From Prosthecobacter sp. (GTDB lineage Bacteria > Verrucomicrobiota > Verrucomicrobiia > Verrucomicrobiales > Verrucomicrobiaceae), in assembly GCF_020439865.1 (NCBI RefSeq), contig NZ_JAGRPF010000220.1, forward strand, positions 1-64,000: a DNA stretch of 64,000 bases, given 5' to 3'. Both the position numbers and the translations under genes were made by a program. A model generated the notes under the pieces. It saw only the letters and a list, made by a program, of their open reading frames with translations, made no database searches and was not told where the DNA came from. This document shows positions 47,404 to 55,663 of this stretch, piece by piece (the stretch's first letter is position 1; each line of letters begins with the position of its first letter).

Positions 47404-48441
47404 ATGAATCGAAAAGAATTTCTCAAGCTCTACGCTGGCATCGTCGGCGGGCTCAGCATTCCCGGAGTGCTCGGTGAGTCCGCCAGCGCGGCGGAGACCG
47501 CATCCGTCAAAGGCATCGCTCTCGACGAATCGTATCTGGTGAAGGGCCTCACAGCCATGGTCCGCGCGAGCACGTGGTTTCCTGCGCATTGGGGCGCCGG
47601 CATTCTCGCGGGCTATTATCTGTGCCGCGACAACGCCCTCGGCGAGGAGACGACGCTCGGCATCCAGAAGCAACTGGACGCTGCCATCGCGTCGCAGCCG
47701 GAGCAGTTCGCTCCGCTTCCCGATGAGCCGGCGGACAAGGCGCTGATCGAGGAGGTGCCGAAAGCGCTGCTGCCTGCCATGCAGGGCGGCCTGCGGGCTC
47801 ATGGCCACGCGGTGATCTTTGCCTCGCTCTCCATTAAGGCGATGGGTGATGCGCCGCACATGGCCCGGCCGTCGTTCATCAAGGCCTTGTGCGGTCTCAG
47901 CCGGCAGATTGCCAAACACGCCCCGCAACGGCCGACCGGATCCGAAACGTCGTATGCCGACACTCAGACCATGATCGATGCGTTGTTCGACAGCCTGGCG
48001 CGCTTCGAACCGCTGCTCGGTCGTCCCTCCATCCGCCGGCCGAATTTCACGCACATGGTCACGCATACCGAGGCACTGATGAACCTCGAGATGATGGGCT
48101 ATGCAGATCTTGCCAGAGCCGGTCATCCCGGCCATCACGCGCACATCGGCGCGCCCGTTCCAGCAATCGATCCCTCTCTTCCACCTGCGGCGGAGAACGT
48201 GTCTTTGGAGACGGTCATGAGCAAAGACTACTGGGCCGATCCGAAGAACCAGGAACGCTGGAATCACAAGTTTGCCATCCCGAACAACCCGAACGGCGAC
48301 TGGATCGCCTCAGGGCATCTCTTCAAAGTGCTCTACAGCTATCATCGTCTAATCGGCCGAGTGAAGGACAAAGAGAAGGTGAAACTGTGCAGCCAGATCC
48401 TGCTGGAACGCTACATCAATCCCGATGTGCAGGGCGGGTGA
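47404..48441 (+). CDS. Exported protein of unknown function
   Basis: 345 residues from the ATG at 47404, with GGAGG ten bases upstream. The N-terminus [20 protein letters not shown] is Tat-like but has a single Arg (RK). The mature part is mainly helical, with conserved-looking His-rich spots [28 protein letters not shown] and [10 protein letters not shown], which could bind a metal or cofactor. No family recognised with confidence. It follows the sulfatase remnant; an uninterrupted upstream frame is not part of the protein. Confidence 0.68.
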   Translation: MNRKEFLKLYAGIVGGLSIPGVLGESASAAETASVKGIALDESYLVKGLTAMVRASTWFPAHWGAGILAGYYLCRDNALGEETTLGIQKQLDAAIASQPEQFAPLPDEPADKALIEEVPKALLPAMQGGLRAHGHAVIFASLSIKAMGDAPHMARPSFIKALCGLSRQIAKHAPQRPTGSETSYADTQTMIDALFDSLARFEPLLGRPSIRRPNFTHMVTHTEALMNLEMMGYADLARAGHPGHHAHIGAPVPAIDPSLPPAAENVSLETVMSKDYWADPKNQERWNHKFAIPNNPNGDWIASGHLFKVLYSYHRLIGRVKDKEKVKLCSQILLERYINPDVQGG

Positions 48442-48493
48442 GAATCCGTCCGCAATCACGGAAGCGAAGACGAGTCTTGGCGGCGCCGAATGA

Positions 48494-49222
48494 TCAGGGC
48501 GTGGTGAGCTCCTTGATGAAGATGTTCCGAAACTCGACGGCGTCCTTGTGATTCTGCAACGTGATCGGTCCCTCGGCGGGGATGTCCTTCACGCGCGCGC
48601 CTTGGATGACTTGAATGCCGTTGAGCAAGACATCGACGCGATCACCACGCAGGGTGATGATGAAGCGATTCCATTCGCCAGGACCTTTGTCGGCGCGGGT
48701 GGAGGGCATGGTTTTGAGGCGTTCGTCTTTCGTTGCCGTCATGTCCTTGAACTTGGTGCCGACCTCGCCGCTGCCGCAGGGCTGGCACCAGATGTTCACC
48801 TGCGCGAGTCGTGCGCCGCGCAGATACACGCCGCTGTCGCCCCAGGTGAGATTGTCCTTCATGATCGTCTTGCCTTCGGCGTCGGTGTGAAAGGTTCCGT
48901 CGTCCTGCAGCCATTGATGCGGCTTCACATGCGGCTCGCCGGTGAGACGCCAGTCGATCATCAGCGTGAAGTCTTTGAAGTGCTGCTTCGTGGAGAGGTT
49001 GTAGTCCTGGCCCTTCACACGCGGCGGTTCGTCGGTGCGCAGTCGAATGACGCCGTCGGCGATGTCCCAGACACCATCGAGGTGCGCGGGATGATTCCAC
49101 TGCGCCCAGGTCTTGCCATCAAAGAGGGCGATGAAGCCATCAGGTGCTGGCTCGTTTCCGCATGCGAATCCGGCATGCAGCAGGAGCGTCCCAACGGCGA
49201 TACACAAGATGTTACGTTTCAT
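48494..49222 (-). CDS. Secreted DUF1080 protein (3-keto-disaccharide hydrolase type)
   Basis: 242 residues with a signal peptide (GFACG-N). DUF1080 (PF06439) features are FIALFDGKTWAQWNH, the concanavalin-like strands FKDFTLMIDWRLTG, GDSGVYLRGA and WNRFIITLRGDRVDVLLNG. Family members have been linked to hydrolysis of 3-keto-glycosides. It is the last gene of a five-gene operon; its start codon overlaps the upstream stop by ATGA. Confidence 0.88.
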   Translation of the reverse strand: MKRNILCIAVGTLLLHAGFACGNEPAPDGFIALFDGKTWAQWNHPAHLDGVWDIADGVIRLRTDEPPRVKGQDYNLSTKQHFKDFTLMIDWRLTGEPHVKPHQWLQDDGTFHTDAEGKTIMKDNLTWGDSGVYLRGARLAQVNIWCQPCGSGEVGTKFKDMTATKDERLKTMPSTRADKGPGEWNRFIITLRGDRVDVLLNGIQVIQGARVKDIPAEGPITLQNHKDAVEFRNIFIKELTTP

Positions 49223-50589
49223 TTCTTGGTTAGTTCCTTGAGCAGTTTCAGCACGGCCTTCACCAGCAACTCGCCGGAACCTTGCGCACAGCGGGCGCTG
49301 ACGACTTCGTAATTGCCCTGCGGATAGGCGCGGCTGTCGGGAATGTAGCCGATGCTGCCGTTGGCGAGTTCAGCGATCATCGTGTGCTTGAAGGGTGACT
49401 GTTTTTTCAGCGCGAGTCCGAGTTCGACGAAGATCTCGCCCGGCAGCGCCACGATGGCGGCGTCATCACTGAAGGCGATGGCCTGCACCTCGACGCTCAG
49501 CGGTTCGTTTTGTTTCGAGATGGTTTCAAGGATGCACACGGCCTCGGCCATGGTCACCGTGCCGAGGTTCTTGGTGACCATGCGCGTCGCGATATCCTTG
49601 GCCTTGGCGATTTCGGCTTCGGAATAGCTACGGCGGTTCAGCATGACGCGCGTGGAGGCAATGCGCGGAGCGAAGGTCTTGAGCGGCTTCAAGTTCGGCC
49701 ATGCTGCGTCAGTGGCATCGGCGAGCAGGGCGCCGATTTGCAGATGATTGCGGCGCGTGCCGGTGAAGTAGTCGTTGGGATTGATGTTGCCGCAGCAGCC
49801 GTTGGCGAAGACGGAGACCATGTCCGGCCCGTGGCGTTCGTTGATCAGTTTGGTGAACACACCTGGGAAGTCCGCGGAGACTTTAGTGCCCGCACCGACG
49901 GAGGTCGGATGCATGGCGAAGTTCAGCAGGCTGGCGACTGGTTTTGACGCTGCTGCATTCGAGTTGAAGACGAGCACGCCGATCTCCGGATCGACGGGGC
50001 CTGCGGGCCGCATGGTGGCGGGATCGAAGGTCTTCGGCTGCCAGAGCGCCTGCGTGGTGCCTTCCTTCAGCACGCGACGATTGAAGCTGATGCCTTTGCC
50101 ATCGCCGATGGCGAAGGCCGGTGTCACAGGCGCGAGTTTCGCTTTGGCTTCGTTTACCGACTTCGCGATCAAGTCGGGCAACGACTGCATGTAGGCCACA
50201 CCCGGCGGTGAATCGGCCTGCGTGAGCTTGTCCATGAGGTTCAGTCGCGGCAAGGTCGGACCGGTGTGCGTGTGCGTCGCCGAGATCATGACGTGATCGC
50301 CTTCGATACCGCACTGCTTCTGAACCGCCGCACGCGCGGCATCGACGAGAGCCTGCGTGGTGTAGGCGACATCCAGCACCACCAGCGCCGCATGCACACC
50401 GTCCTGCTCCATGATGATCGTCTTGGCATAAAGCGGATCCAACATGCCCGCGACGGCGCGCGCATGATAGTAACCGGCGAGCGGCGTGCCGTTCTTCGGC
50501 GTGATCTCGACTTGGGACGCGGCAGCGCGGAAATCACCGGCCTGCAACGATGTGGCGAGAACGAGGAGCGTTAAGTAGACGAGTTTCAT
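49219..50589 (-). CDS. Secreted ceramidase-like protein
   Basis: 456 residues from the ATG at 50589, with a signal peptide (TSLQA-G). Neutral-ceramidase-type motifs are RAAASQVEITPKNGTPLAGY, MISATHTHTGP (zinc ligands), NFAMHPTSVGAGTKVSADFP and FANGCCGNINP. C-terminal immunoglobulin-like domain of full ceramidases is absent. Substrate could be the amide of a lipid or of an amino sugar. ATGA overlaps connect it to both neighbours in the operon. A cytoplasmic relative lies at 21985-23418. Confidence 0.86.
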   Translation of the reverse strand: MKLVYLTLLVLATSLQAGDFRAAASQVEITPKNGTPLAGYYHARAVAGMLDPLYAKTIIMEQDGVHAALVVLDVAYTTQALVDAARAAVQKQCGIEGDHVMISATHTHTGPTLPRLNLMDKLTQADSPPGVAYMQSLPDLIAKSVNEAKAKLAPVTPAFAIGDGKGISFNRRVLKEGTTQALWQPKTFDPATMRPAGPVDPEIGVLVFNSNAAASKPVASLLNFAMHPTSVGAGTKVSADFPGVFTKLINERHGPDMVSVFANGCCGNINPNDYFTGTRRNHLQIGALLADATDAAWPNLKPLKTFAPRIASTRVMLNRRSYSEAEIAKAKDIATRMVTKNLGTVTMAEAVCILETISKQNEPLSVEVQAIAFSDDAAIVALPGEIFVELGLALKKQSPFKHTMIAELANGSIGYIPDSRAYPQGNYEVVSARCAQGSGELLVKAVLKLLKELTKK

Positions 50590-51737
50590 GCGGGTTGGAA
50601 GGGCTTGGAGAGTGTGAGCGTGCGTTCGGCTTTGGCGTAGAAGCCGGCGGGCGCGAACTGATCGGTGTGCAGGTAGCACTGCACGCGGAGTTCGCGTGAT
50701 TGCGGCGTGAAACTGAGCAGACGCGACATTGGCAGCGTGGTCTTCGCAGCGTGGTAGCGGCTCAGCGCGGCACAGTTGATGAAATGCACTCCCCACTTCG
50801 TCTCGATGTGCGAGCGTCCACCGAGGGTGTCGTCCGGATTCGTGTGCGTGTGGCCGCCGAGCCAGAGCGCGACCGCGCCGGGATGTTCGGCGAGGTATTT
50901 CTCGAACGCGCCCGCATCCGGCGTTTCGTCGAGCCAGTAGAGATAGCTCGCGCCCTTCGGTCCGCCTTTGGGGAAGTAGCCGTGGTAGTGCGAGACCCAG
51001 TTGTCTCCTTTCTTTTTGAATCCTTCCCACGGCCCCGAAGCGACCGTCGTCTCACGCAGCATGTGATGATGCGCGCAGACGATGATCGAGTCGCGGTTCG
51101 TCTCCACCTGCTGCTTCCACCATTCGAAGGTGTCGCTCGTCACCGCGCCCGCCGGATAACCGCCCACCTCCGCGCGACCACGCGGCGGACCGCCGTCGTT
51201 GCGATCGGACATGATGAGGAAGAGCAGGTTGCCGACGCGGAAGGAATAGCGCTCCCAGGTGCCTGAAACCGGATAGCGCCGCTTCTTCGGATCGACTCCC
51301 GAAGTCGCCGTGTTTTCTCCAGTGGGATCGACCCACTTCTTGAACCACCACTGCGTCTCTTCGTCGGGACCGGAGGCATCGTGGTTGCCCGCGAGATCAT
51401 ACACATCCTCGCGGCGATGCTTTTTCAGTTCGCCGTATTGCTTCACCACCTCTCGCCCTTCTTTGTCATCCGGCGCACCCTGACCACCGGCGAGATCGCC
51501 GACGTGAATCGCAATGTCCCAGTCAAAAGAGGGTGCCCCCAGCTTCTCGTCGCCAAATTCCGACTGGCGAATCGCCTTCGCCAAAGATTCGCGCCCTTTC
51601 TTGATATCGGTGCCGACATGCGAATCACCGCAGGCCCAGAGATGAAACGGCTTCCGTGACTCGGCAGCGATCGACGGAGTCAAACCACCCGCGGCCAGCG
51701 CGGCGGAGGTGCTGAGGAATTCGCGGCGTGTTTTCAT
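50586..51737 (-). CDS. Tat-exported calcineurin-like metallophosphoesterase
   Basis: 383 residues. Tat signal KTRREFLSTSAALAAGG. The five metallophosphoesterase motifs are present: CGDSHVG, HVGDLAGG, LAGNHDASG, CAHHHML and GGHTHTNP, giving a two-metal centre. Such enzymes cleave phosphomono- or diesters. The third gene of the ATGA-coupled operon, exported like all other members, so it probably dephosphorylates the same extracellular substrate as the sulfatase. Confidence 0.9.
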   Translation of the reverse strand: MKTRREFLSTSAALAAGGLTPSIAAESRKPFHLWACGDSHVGTDIKKGRESLAKAIRQSEFGDEKLGAPSFDWDIAIHVGDLAGGQGAPDDKEGREVVKQYGELKKHRREDVYDLAGNHDASGPDEETQWWFKKWVDPTGENTATSGVDPKKRRYPVSGTWERYSFRVGNLLFLIMSDRNDGGPPRGRAEVGGYPAGAVTSDTFEWWKQQVETNRDSIIVCAHHHMLRETTVASGPWEGFKKKGDNWVSHYHGYFPKGGPKGASYLYWLDETPDAGAFEKYLAEHPGAVALWLGGHTHTNPDDTLGGRSHIETKWGVHFINCAALSRYHAAKTTLPMSRLLSFTPQSRELRVQCYLHTDQFAPAGFYAKAERTLTLSKPFQPA

Positions 51738-52615
51738 CGTTCGACCAGATCTTGAGCGAGCTTACGCGCAGAGTTTTCCCACGAGCCCGGCGTGTCGTTG
51801 CCGAACGCCGTGACCATGCGCCACGTTCCATTGAATCCGGCGGGCACGGTGGCGTTGTTGAAGCACTTCAGGTAAAACTTCCGGTAGGTGTCCGGCACGT
51901 TCCAGATGGTGGAGATGTGTTCTCCGAGTTCCGGCGCTTCGAGCAGGCGCGAGACACCGAACTGGCCGCTCTTCGGTTCGTACACTGCCATCCAGTCGAC
52001 GCGCTTGTTGATGTAGAATTTGCGCGCCACTTCCGCGTCATCGAGAAGAGGGCCGGCGTCGTCTGCGGTGAGAAACGCTGAGACGCTGGGTGTCCACGCA
52101 TGCATGAAGTGATACACGAGCTTCAGCGGCACGGCTTCGTCGGTGTGGACGGTGGTCGTTTCGTGCAGTTGGTTGTCCTTGATCTCGATGATATTCGTCA
52201 GATCAAAGGCGCGGATGCGCGACTTGCGCTCCAGGCGGAACGAAGAGCCCTTCATCTCCGCCGCGGGCGTTTCGACCTTCTTGTCATCGAGGAAGAAGGC
52301 GAGCGACTGCAGCTTCTCCGGTTCGTTTTCCAGATGCGCGGTGCCGATGAAGCCGACATCGGGAAACGAAAACACGGTTCCATAGGCGCTGCGTTCTGTC
52401 GTCATCGCGTGACCGCGATAATCAATGCGGCCCGCCGTCCACTGCGTTGCCTGCCGCAGCAGCAGGGTTACGTCACCGCAGGTGACCGTGATCGTCGGCA
52501 GATCGGGGCCGAGATTGGGTTTGAAGGGTTCTTTGGCAGGAAGAGCACCCGCAAGAACAACGAATGCGACCATCATCCACTTTTGCTTCAAGATAGACAT
52601 GAGGTGACGGTTCAT
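51734..52615 (-). CDS. Secreted protein of unknown function
   Basis: 293 residues from the ATG at 52615, which overlaps the sulfatase stop by ATGA. Signal peptide to about residue 26 (AGALPA-K). Beta-rich mature part (LPTITVTCGDVTLLLRQA, SFRLERKSRIRAFDLTNII) resembling a galactose-mutarotase or heparinase-type sandwich, without identifiable catalytic residues. Its stop overlaps the phosphoesterase start in the same way. Confidence 0.75.
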   Translation of the reverse strand: MNRHLMSILKQKWMMVAFVVLAGALPAKEPFKPNLGPDLPTITVTCGDVTLLLRQATQWTAGRIDYRGHAMTTERSAYGTVFSFPDVGFIGTAHLENEPEKLQSLAFFLDDKKVETPAAEMKGSSFRLERKSRIRAFDLTNIIEIKDNQLHETTTVHTDEAVPLKLVYHFMHAWTPSVSAFLTADDAGPLLDDAEVARKFYINKRVDWMAVYEPKSGQFGVSRLLEAPELGEHISTIWNVPDTYRKFYLKCFNNATVPAGFNGTWRMVTAFGNDTPGSWENSARKLAQDLVER

Positions 52616-54150
52616 TGCTGTTTCCATGTGTTGAATGCCTGTTCCATTTCCGCGACGCGTTCTGGCTGCTGCTTGGCCAGGTCGTTCAGCTCGGTGCGAT
52701 CGACGCTCAAATCGTAGAGCTCCCACGGTCCCTTCGGAAGCGCGACGAGCTTCCACGAGCCCATGCGCACGGCTTTCGCACCCGAGGTGGACCAGCAGAG
52801 CGACTCGCGCTGCTCACGCGTGCCGGTCTTGAGCACGGGCAGGAGCGAACGCCCTGCGAGCGGCGTGACTTTTCGATCATGAAAAGTCTTCGGATAGGCC
52901 TGACCCGCCACGTCGAGGCAGGTGGCGGTGATGTCGGTGATGTGGCTGAGTTGGTTGCTGATGCCGCCGGTTTGCGTCACGACACCGGGCCACCAGACGA
53001 TGAGCGGCGAGGCGATGCCGCCTTCATGGTTTGTCTGCTTGTGTTCGCGAAACGGAGCATTGGATAGATTGGACCATGCCGGACCGGCGGTGACAAAGTT
53101 GTCCGCAGGACCAGGCTGGATCGAAGGATCATTGCCCGCACGAGTGCGCGTGCCGTCGCTGCGCCAGGTGAGATCAGGTTTGTCGAGTTTCCCGACCGCC
53201 TTGTCTGACGCACCATTGTCGCTGAGGAAGAAGACGAGCGTGTTTTTGTCCGCGCCAGTGCTCTTCAGCGTCTCCATCACGCGGCCTACGCTTTGATCTA
53301 GACAGTCGATTTGTGCGGCGAAGACCGCCATGCGTTCCGCCTCCCAGTCGTGGAACTTGGAATCTTCCCAGGCGGTGGCATGTGAATCGCGCGGCGGCAG
53401 TTTCGTTCCCGCTGGCACGAGTCCTTTTTCAATCAGCCGTTGCAGGCGCTGTTCGCGCGCCTTGTCCCAGCCGAGCTGGCGATACAGCTCGCGATACTTC
53501 GCAATGTCCTCCGGCTTCGCGTGCAGCGGCCAGTGCGGCGCATAGTGCGAAAGGTAGAGGAGGAAGGGCTTTGATTTGTCCGCACCGCGGATGAAATCGG
53601 TCGCGAAGTCGGTGATGAGATCCGTCTTGTAGCCACCGTCCGGAATCGAATAGAGCTCGCCGTCGCGGTAGAACTCCGTGTTGCGCACGTCCTTGAAGTA
53701 GTTGCCGGGGCCTTTGTGGCCCGTGCTGCCAAAGAAGCGGTCCACGTAGTGTGCGATGTTTTTTGGATCATGCCAGTCCTCCGCCGTCACCATGTCGAGC
53801 CGGCCGACGGCACAGGTGGCGTAGCCCGCGCCTTTCAGCAGTTCAAAGACGGTGACGCAGCGGTTGTTGAGCAGACCCGTCCAGCCGCTGATGCCGACTT
53901 GATGCGGATGCAGCCCGGTCATCAGCGCCGAACGCGAGGGACCACAGAGAGCGCAGTTGTAGAACTGCGAGAAGCGCAGGCCTTCCTTGGCGAGGCGGTC
54001 GAGGTTCGGCGTCTGGATCTCGCCGCCATAGCAGCCGAGATCCGAGAAGCCCATGTCGTCCGCCATGATGAGGACGATGTTGGGGCGCACGTCGGCGAAG
54101 CAGAGGGACGCGAGGCTGAGCAGGACGGCGGAGAGGAGTCGCATCTTCAT
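52612..54150 (-). CDS. Secreted sulfatase, CGPSR type, operon leader
   Basis: 512 residues with a signal peptide (SLCFA-D). NIVLIMADDMGFSDLGCYGG leads to CGPSR with catalytic Cys69; FLSDNGASDKAVGK is the second metal segment. It resembles the CHSSR sulfatase at 10591 in overall layout, but lacks that protein's C-terminal sandwich. It heads the five-gene operon 54150-48494. The maturase that converts Cys69 to formylglycine is not in the window. Confidence 0.93.
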   Translation of the reverse strand: MKMRLLSAVLLSLASLCFADVRPNIVLIMADDMGFSDLGCYGGEIQTPNLDRLAKEGLRFSQFYNCALCGPSRSALMTGLHPHQVGISGWTGLLNNRCVTVFELLKGAGYATCAVGRLDMVTAEDWHDPKNIAHYVDRFFGSTGHKGPGNYFKDVRNTEFYRDGELYSIPDGGYKTDLITDFATDFIRGADKSKPFLLYLSHYAPHWPLHAKPEDIAKYRELYRQLGWDKAREQRLQRLIEKGLVPAGTKLPPRDSHATAWEDSKFHDWEAERMAVFAAQIDCLDQSVGRVMETLKSTGADKNTLVFFLSDNGASDKAVGKLDKPDLTWRSDGTRTRAGNDPSIQPGPADNFVTAGPAWSNLSNAPFREHKQTNHEGGIASPLIVWWPGVVTQTGGISNQLSHITDITATCLDVAGQAYPKTFHDRKVTPLAGRSLLPVLKTGTREQRESLCWSTSGAKAVRMGSWKLVALPKGPWELYDLSVDRTELNDLAKQQPERVAEMEQAFNTWKQQ

Positions 54151-54177
54151 CTCCAGAAAATCGCACGCAGAACCGTG

Positions 54178-54429
54178 CTATTTCCGGAACGACTTCAGAA
54201 AATTGAAGATCAGCCAGATTTGGGCGAAGCCGACGGCAATGAGCAGGACACCGAGTTCGATGGCGTTGTCCTCCTTTGGCACGGCGAGGCGCAAGATAAA
54301 CGCCAACAGAATCAAGCTGATGAACGAAAGCACCGCACCAACCACCGAGCTGCCTCCGGAATGTGTGTCCGGGGTGGGGATGTGCGACGGCAGTCCTTCC
54401 TTCCGAGGATCGTCGGGTTGTTCACTCAT
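54178..54429 (-). CDS. Small two-helix membrane protein
   Basis: 83 residues: a Pro-rich polar N-terminus of about 27 residues and two hydrophobic helices (VVGAVLSFISLILLAFIL and LGVLLIAVGFAQIWLIF). No family recognised. The start is 28 bases downstream of the tRNA-Cys 3' end on the same strand, so it is probably read from the tRNA promoter unless the tRNA is followed by termination. It lies 28 bp upstream of the sulfatase operon. Confidence 0.65.
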   Translation of the reverse strand: MSEQPDDPRKEGLPSHIPTPDTHSGGSSVVGAVLSFISLILLAFILRLAVPKEDNAIELGVLLIAVGFAQIWLIFNFLKSFRK

Positions 54430-54456
54430 GGAGGTGCGACGTGGCAGGTGGGGAAA

Positions 54457-54531
54457 TGGAGGCGAGGGCGGGAATTGAACCCGCGCATACCGGTTTTGCA
54501 GACCAGTGCATTACCACTTTGCTACCTCGCC
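54457..54531 (-). tRNA. tRNA-Cys (anticodon GCA), CCA encoded
   Basis: On the minus strand the acceptor stem GGCGAGG pairs with CCTCGCC, followed by discriminator T and an encoded CCA (54459-54457). The anticodon stem CTGGT/ACCGG encloses the loop CTGCAAA, with anticodon GCA. The T loop is GGTTCAATTCC. U73 is the identity base expected for tRNA-Cys. Confidence 0.96.
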
Positions 54532-54549
54532 ATGCTCGAAAGCGGGCGG

Positions 54550-54578
54550 AGAGTAGGGGGAAAGGCTCCCTCTGTCAA
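54550..54578 (-). promoter_or_regulatory. Strong sigma-70 promoter of tRNA-Cys, overlapping queG stop
   Basis: TTGACA (54578-54573) and TACTCT (54555-54550) are separated by exactly 17 bases, about 18 bases upstream of the tRNA 5' end. The -35 hexamer contains the TGA stop codon of queG (54577-54575). Confidence 0.7.
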
Positions 54579-55600
54579 CCGTCGTGGCGCAGGCGGATTT
54601 CCCCCATGGCCCAGACGGCGTGCTCGGCGATGAGCGGGTGTGGATCGGCTGCGGCGGCTTCGAGGGCGGGTAAATCCTCGGGCGAGCCGGTATTGCCGAG
54701 GGCGACGCAGACGTTGCGCAGGAAGGCGGGGCGTTTGATGCGCTTGATCGGGGATTTGGCAAAGAGGGCGCGGAATTCGTCGTCGGAGAGCGAGAGGAAG
54801 TCGCGCAACGACTTGCGGAAGAGCGTCTCACGCGCATGAAAGGAGGCCTCGCGCGACTCCTGCGCATGACGGTTCCACGGGCAGGCGTCGAGGCAGGCGT
54901 CGCAGCCGTAGATGCGATCACCCATGGCCCGGCGGAACTCGGGCGGGATGCTACCCTTGCTTTCGATGGTGAGATACGAAATGCAGCGCCGCGCATCCAT
55001 GCGACGCGGCGCGGTGATGGCCTTCGTGGGGCAGGCATCGATGCAGCGCGTGCATTTGCCGCACATGTCCTTCGCGGGCGTGTCGGCAGGAAGTTCGAGC
55101 GTGGTGAGGATGTCGGCCAGGAAGAACCACGTGCCGAGATGGCGGTGAATCTGCATCGTGCTTTTGCCGCCCCAGCCAAGACCGGCCTCGCTGGCGAAAT
55201 CACGCTCGAGCACGGGACCGGTGTCCACATAGCGTCGCTGCGTGCCGCCGTGGGAGATGAGAAAGTCATCGAGCTCGCGCAGCTTCTTCTCGATCAGGTC
55301 GTGGTAGTCGTCATTCCACGCGTAGCGGGCGATGCGGTAGTCAGTCTGCGGACCGGGACCTTGATAGTAGTTCATCGCCAGCACGATCACACTTTGCGCA
55401 CCAGGCATCACAATGCGGGGGTCCGTGCGGCGTTCGACGTTGCGCGCCATCCAGGCCATGTCGCCGTGCTTGCCTTCGGCAATCCATTGCTCATACAGAT
55501 CGCGATGCGCGGCGGGCTGCGCGGGCGCGATGCGGCAGTCGTCAAAGCCGAGCAAACGGGCCTTGGCGATGAGTTCGGTTTTGATCTCGGCGGGAGACAC
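54575..55600 (-). CDS. queG: Epoxyqueuosine reductase QueG
   Basis: 341 residues, usual length for the family. It reduces epoxyqueuosine to queuosine in tRNA, using cobalamin and two [4Fe-4S] clusters, in the cytoplasm. Cluster cysteines are in MCGKCTRCIDACPTKAI and GCDACLDACPW. LGFDDCRIAPAQPAA and the ERDFASEAGLGWGGKSTM segment are conserved. A HEAT-like C-terminus (LPALEAAAADPHPLIAEHA) is the long-form extension. Downstream of the dynamin-like gene (63 bp gap). Confidence 0.95.
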   Translation of the reverse strand: MSPAEIKTELIAKARLLGFDDCRIAPAQPAAHRDLYEQWIAEGKHGDMAWMARNVERRTDPRIVMPGAQSVIVLAMNYYQGPGPQTDYRIARYAWNDDYHDLIEKKLRELDDFLISHGGTQRRYVDTGPVLERDFASEAGLGWGGKSTMQIHRHLGTWFFLADILTTLELPADTPAKDMCGKCTRCIDACPTKAITAPRRMDARRCISYLTIESKGSIPPEFRRAMGDRIYGCDACLDACPWNRHAQESREASFHARETLFRKSLRDFLSLSDDEFRALFAKSPIKRIKRPAFLRNVCVALGNTGSPEDLPALEAAAADPHPLIAEHAVWAMGEIRLRHDG

Positions 55601-55608
55601 GGGGGAGA

Positions 55609-55639
55609 GAATGACAAAATCAGAATGACGAATGATGAA
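55609..55639 (-). repeat. ATTCGTCATTC-type microrepeat upstream of queG
   Basis: Read on the minus strand this matches 7875-7905 (inside a sulfatase leader) at about 27 of 31 positions. It lies nine bases upstream of the queG start codon, in the gap to the dynamin-like gene. Confidence 0.55.
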
Positions 55640-55663
55640 CTCTTCCCCGGAAGAGGACAGCCA

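Noticed and set aside
47008-48441. A single 477-residue fusion of sulfatase and unknown protein
   Set aside because: The sulfatase part lacks its active site and most of its length, and the second part has its own GGAGG and start codon at 47404.
54457-55600. Functional link between tRNA-Cys and QueG
   Set aside because: Queuosine is made in tRNAs for Asn, Asp, His and Tyr, not Cys; the adjacency is probably only positional.
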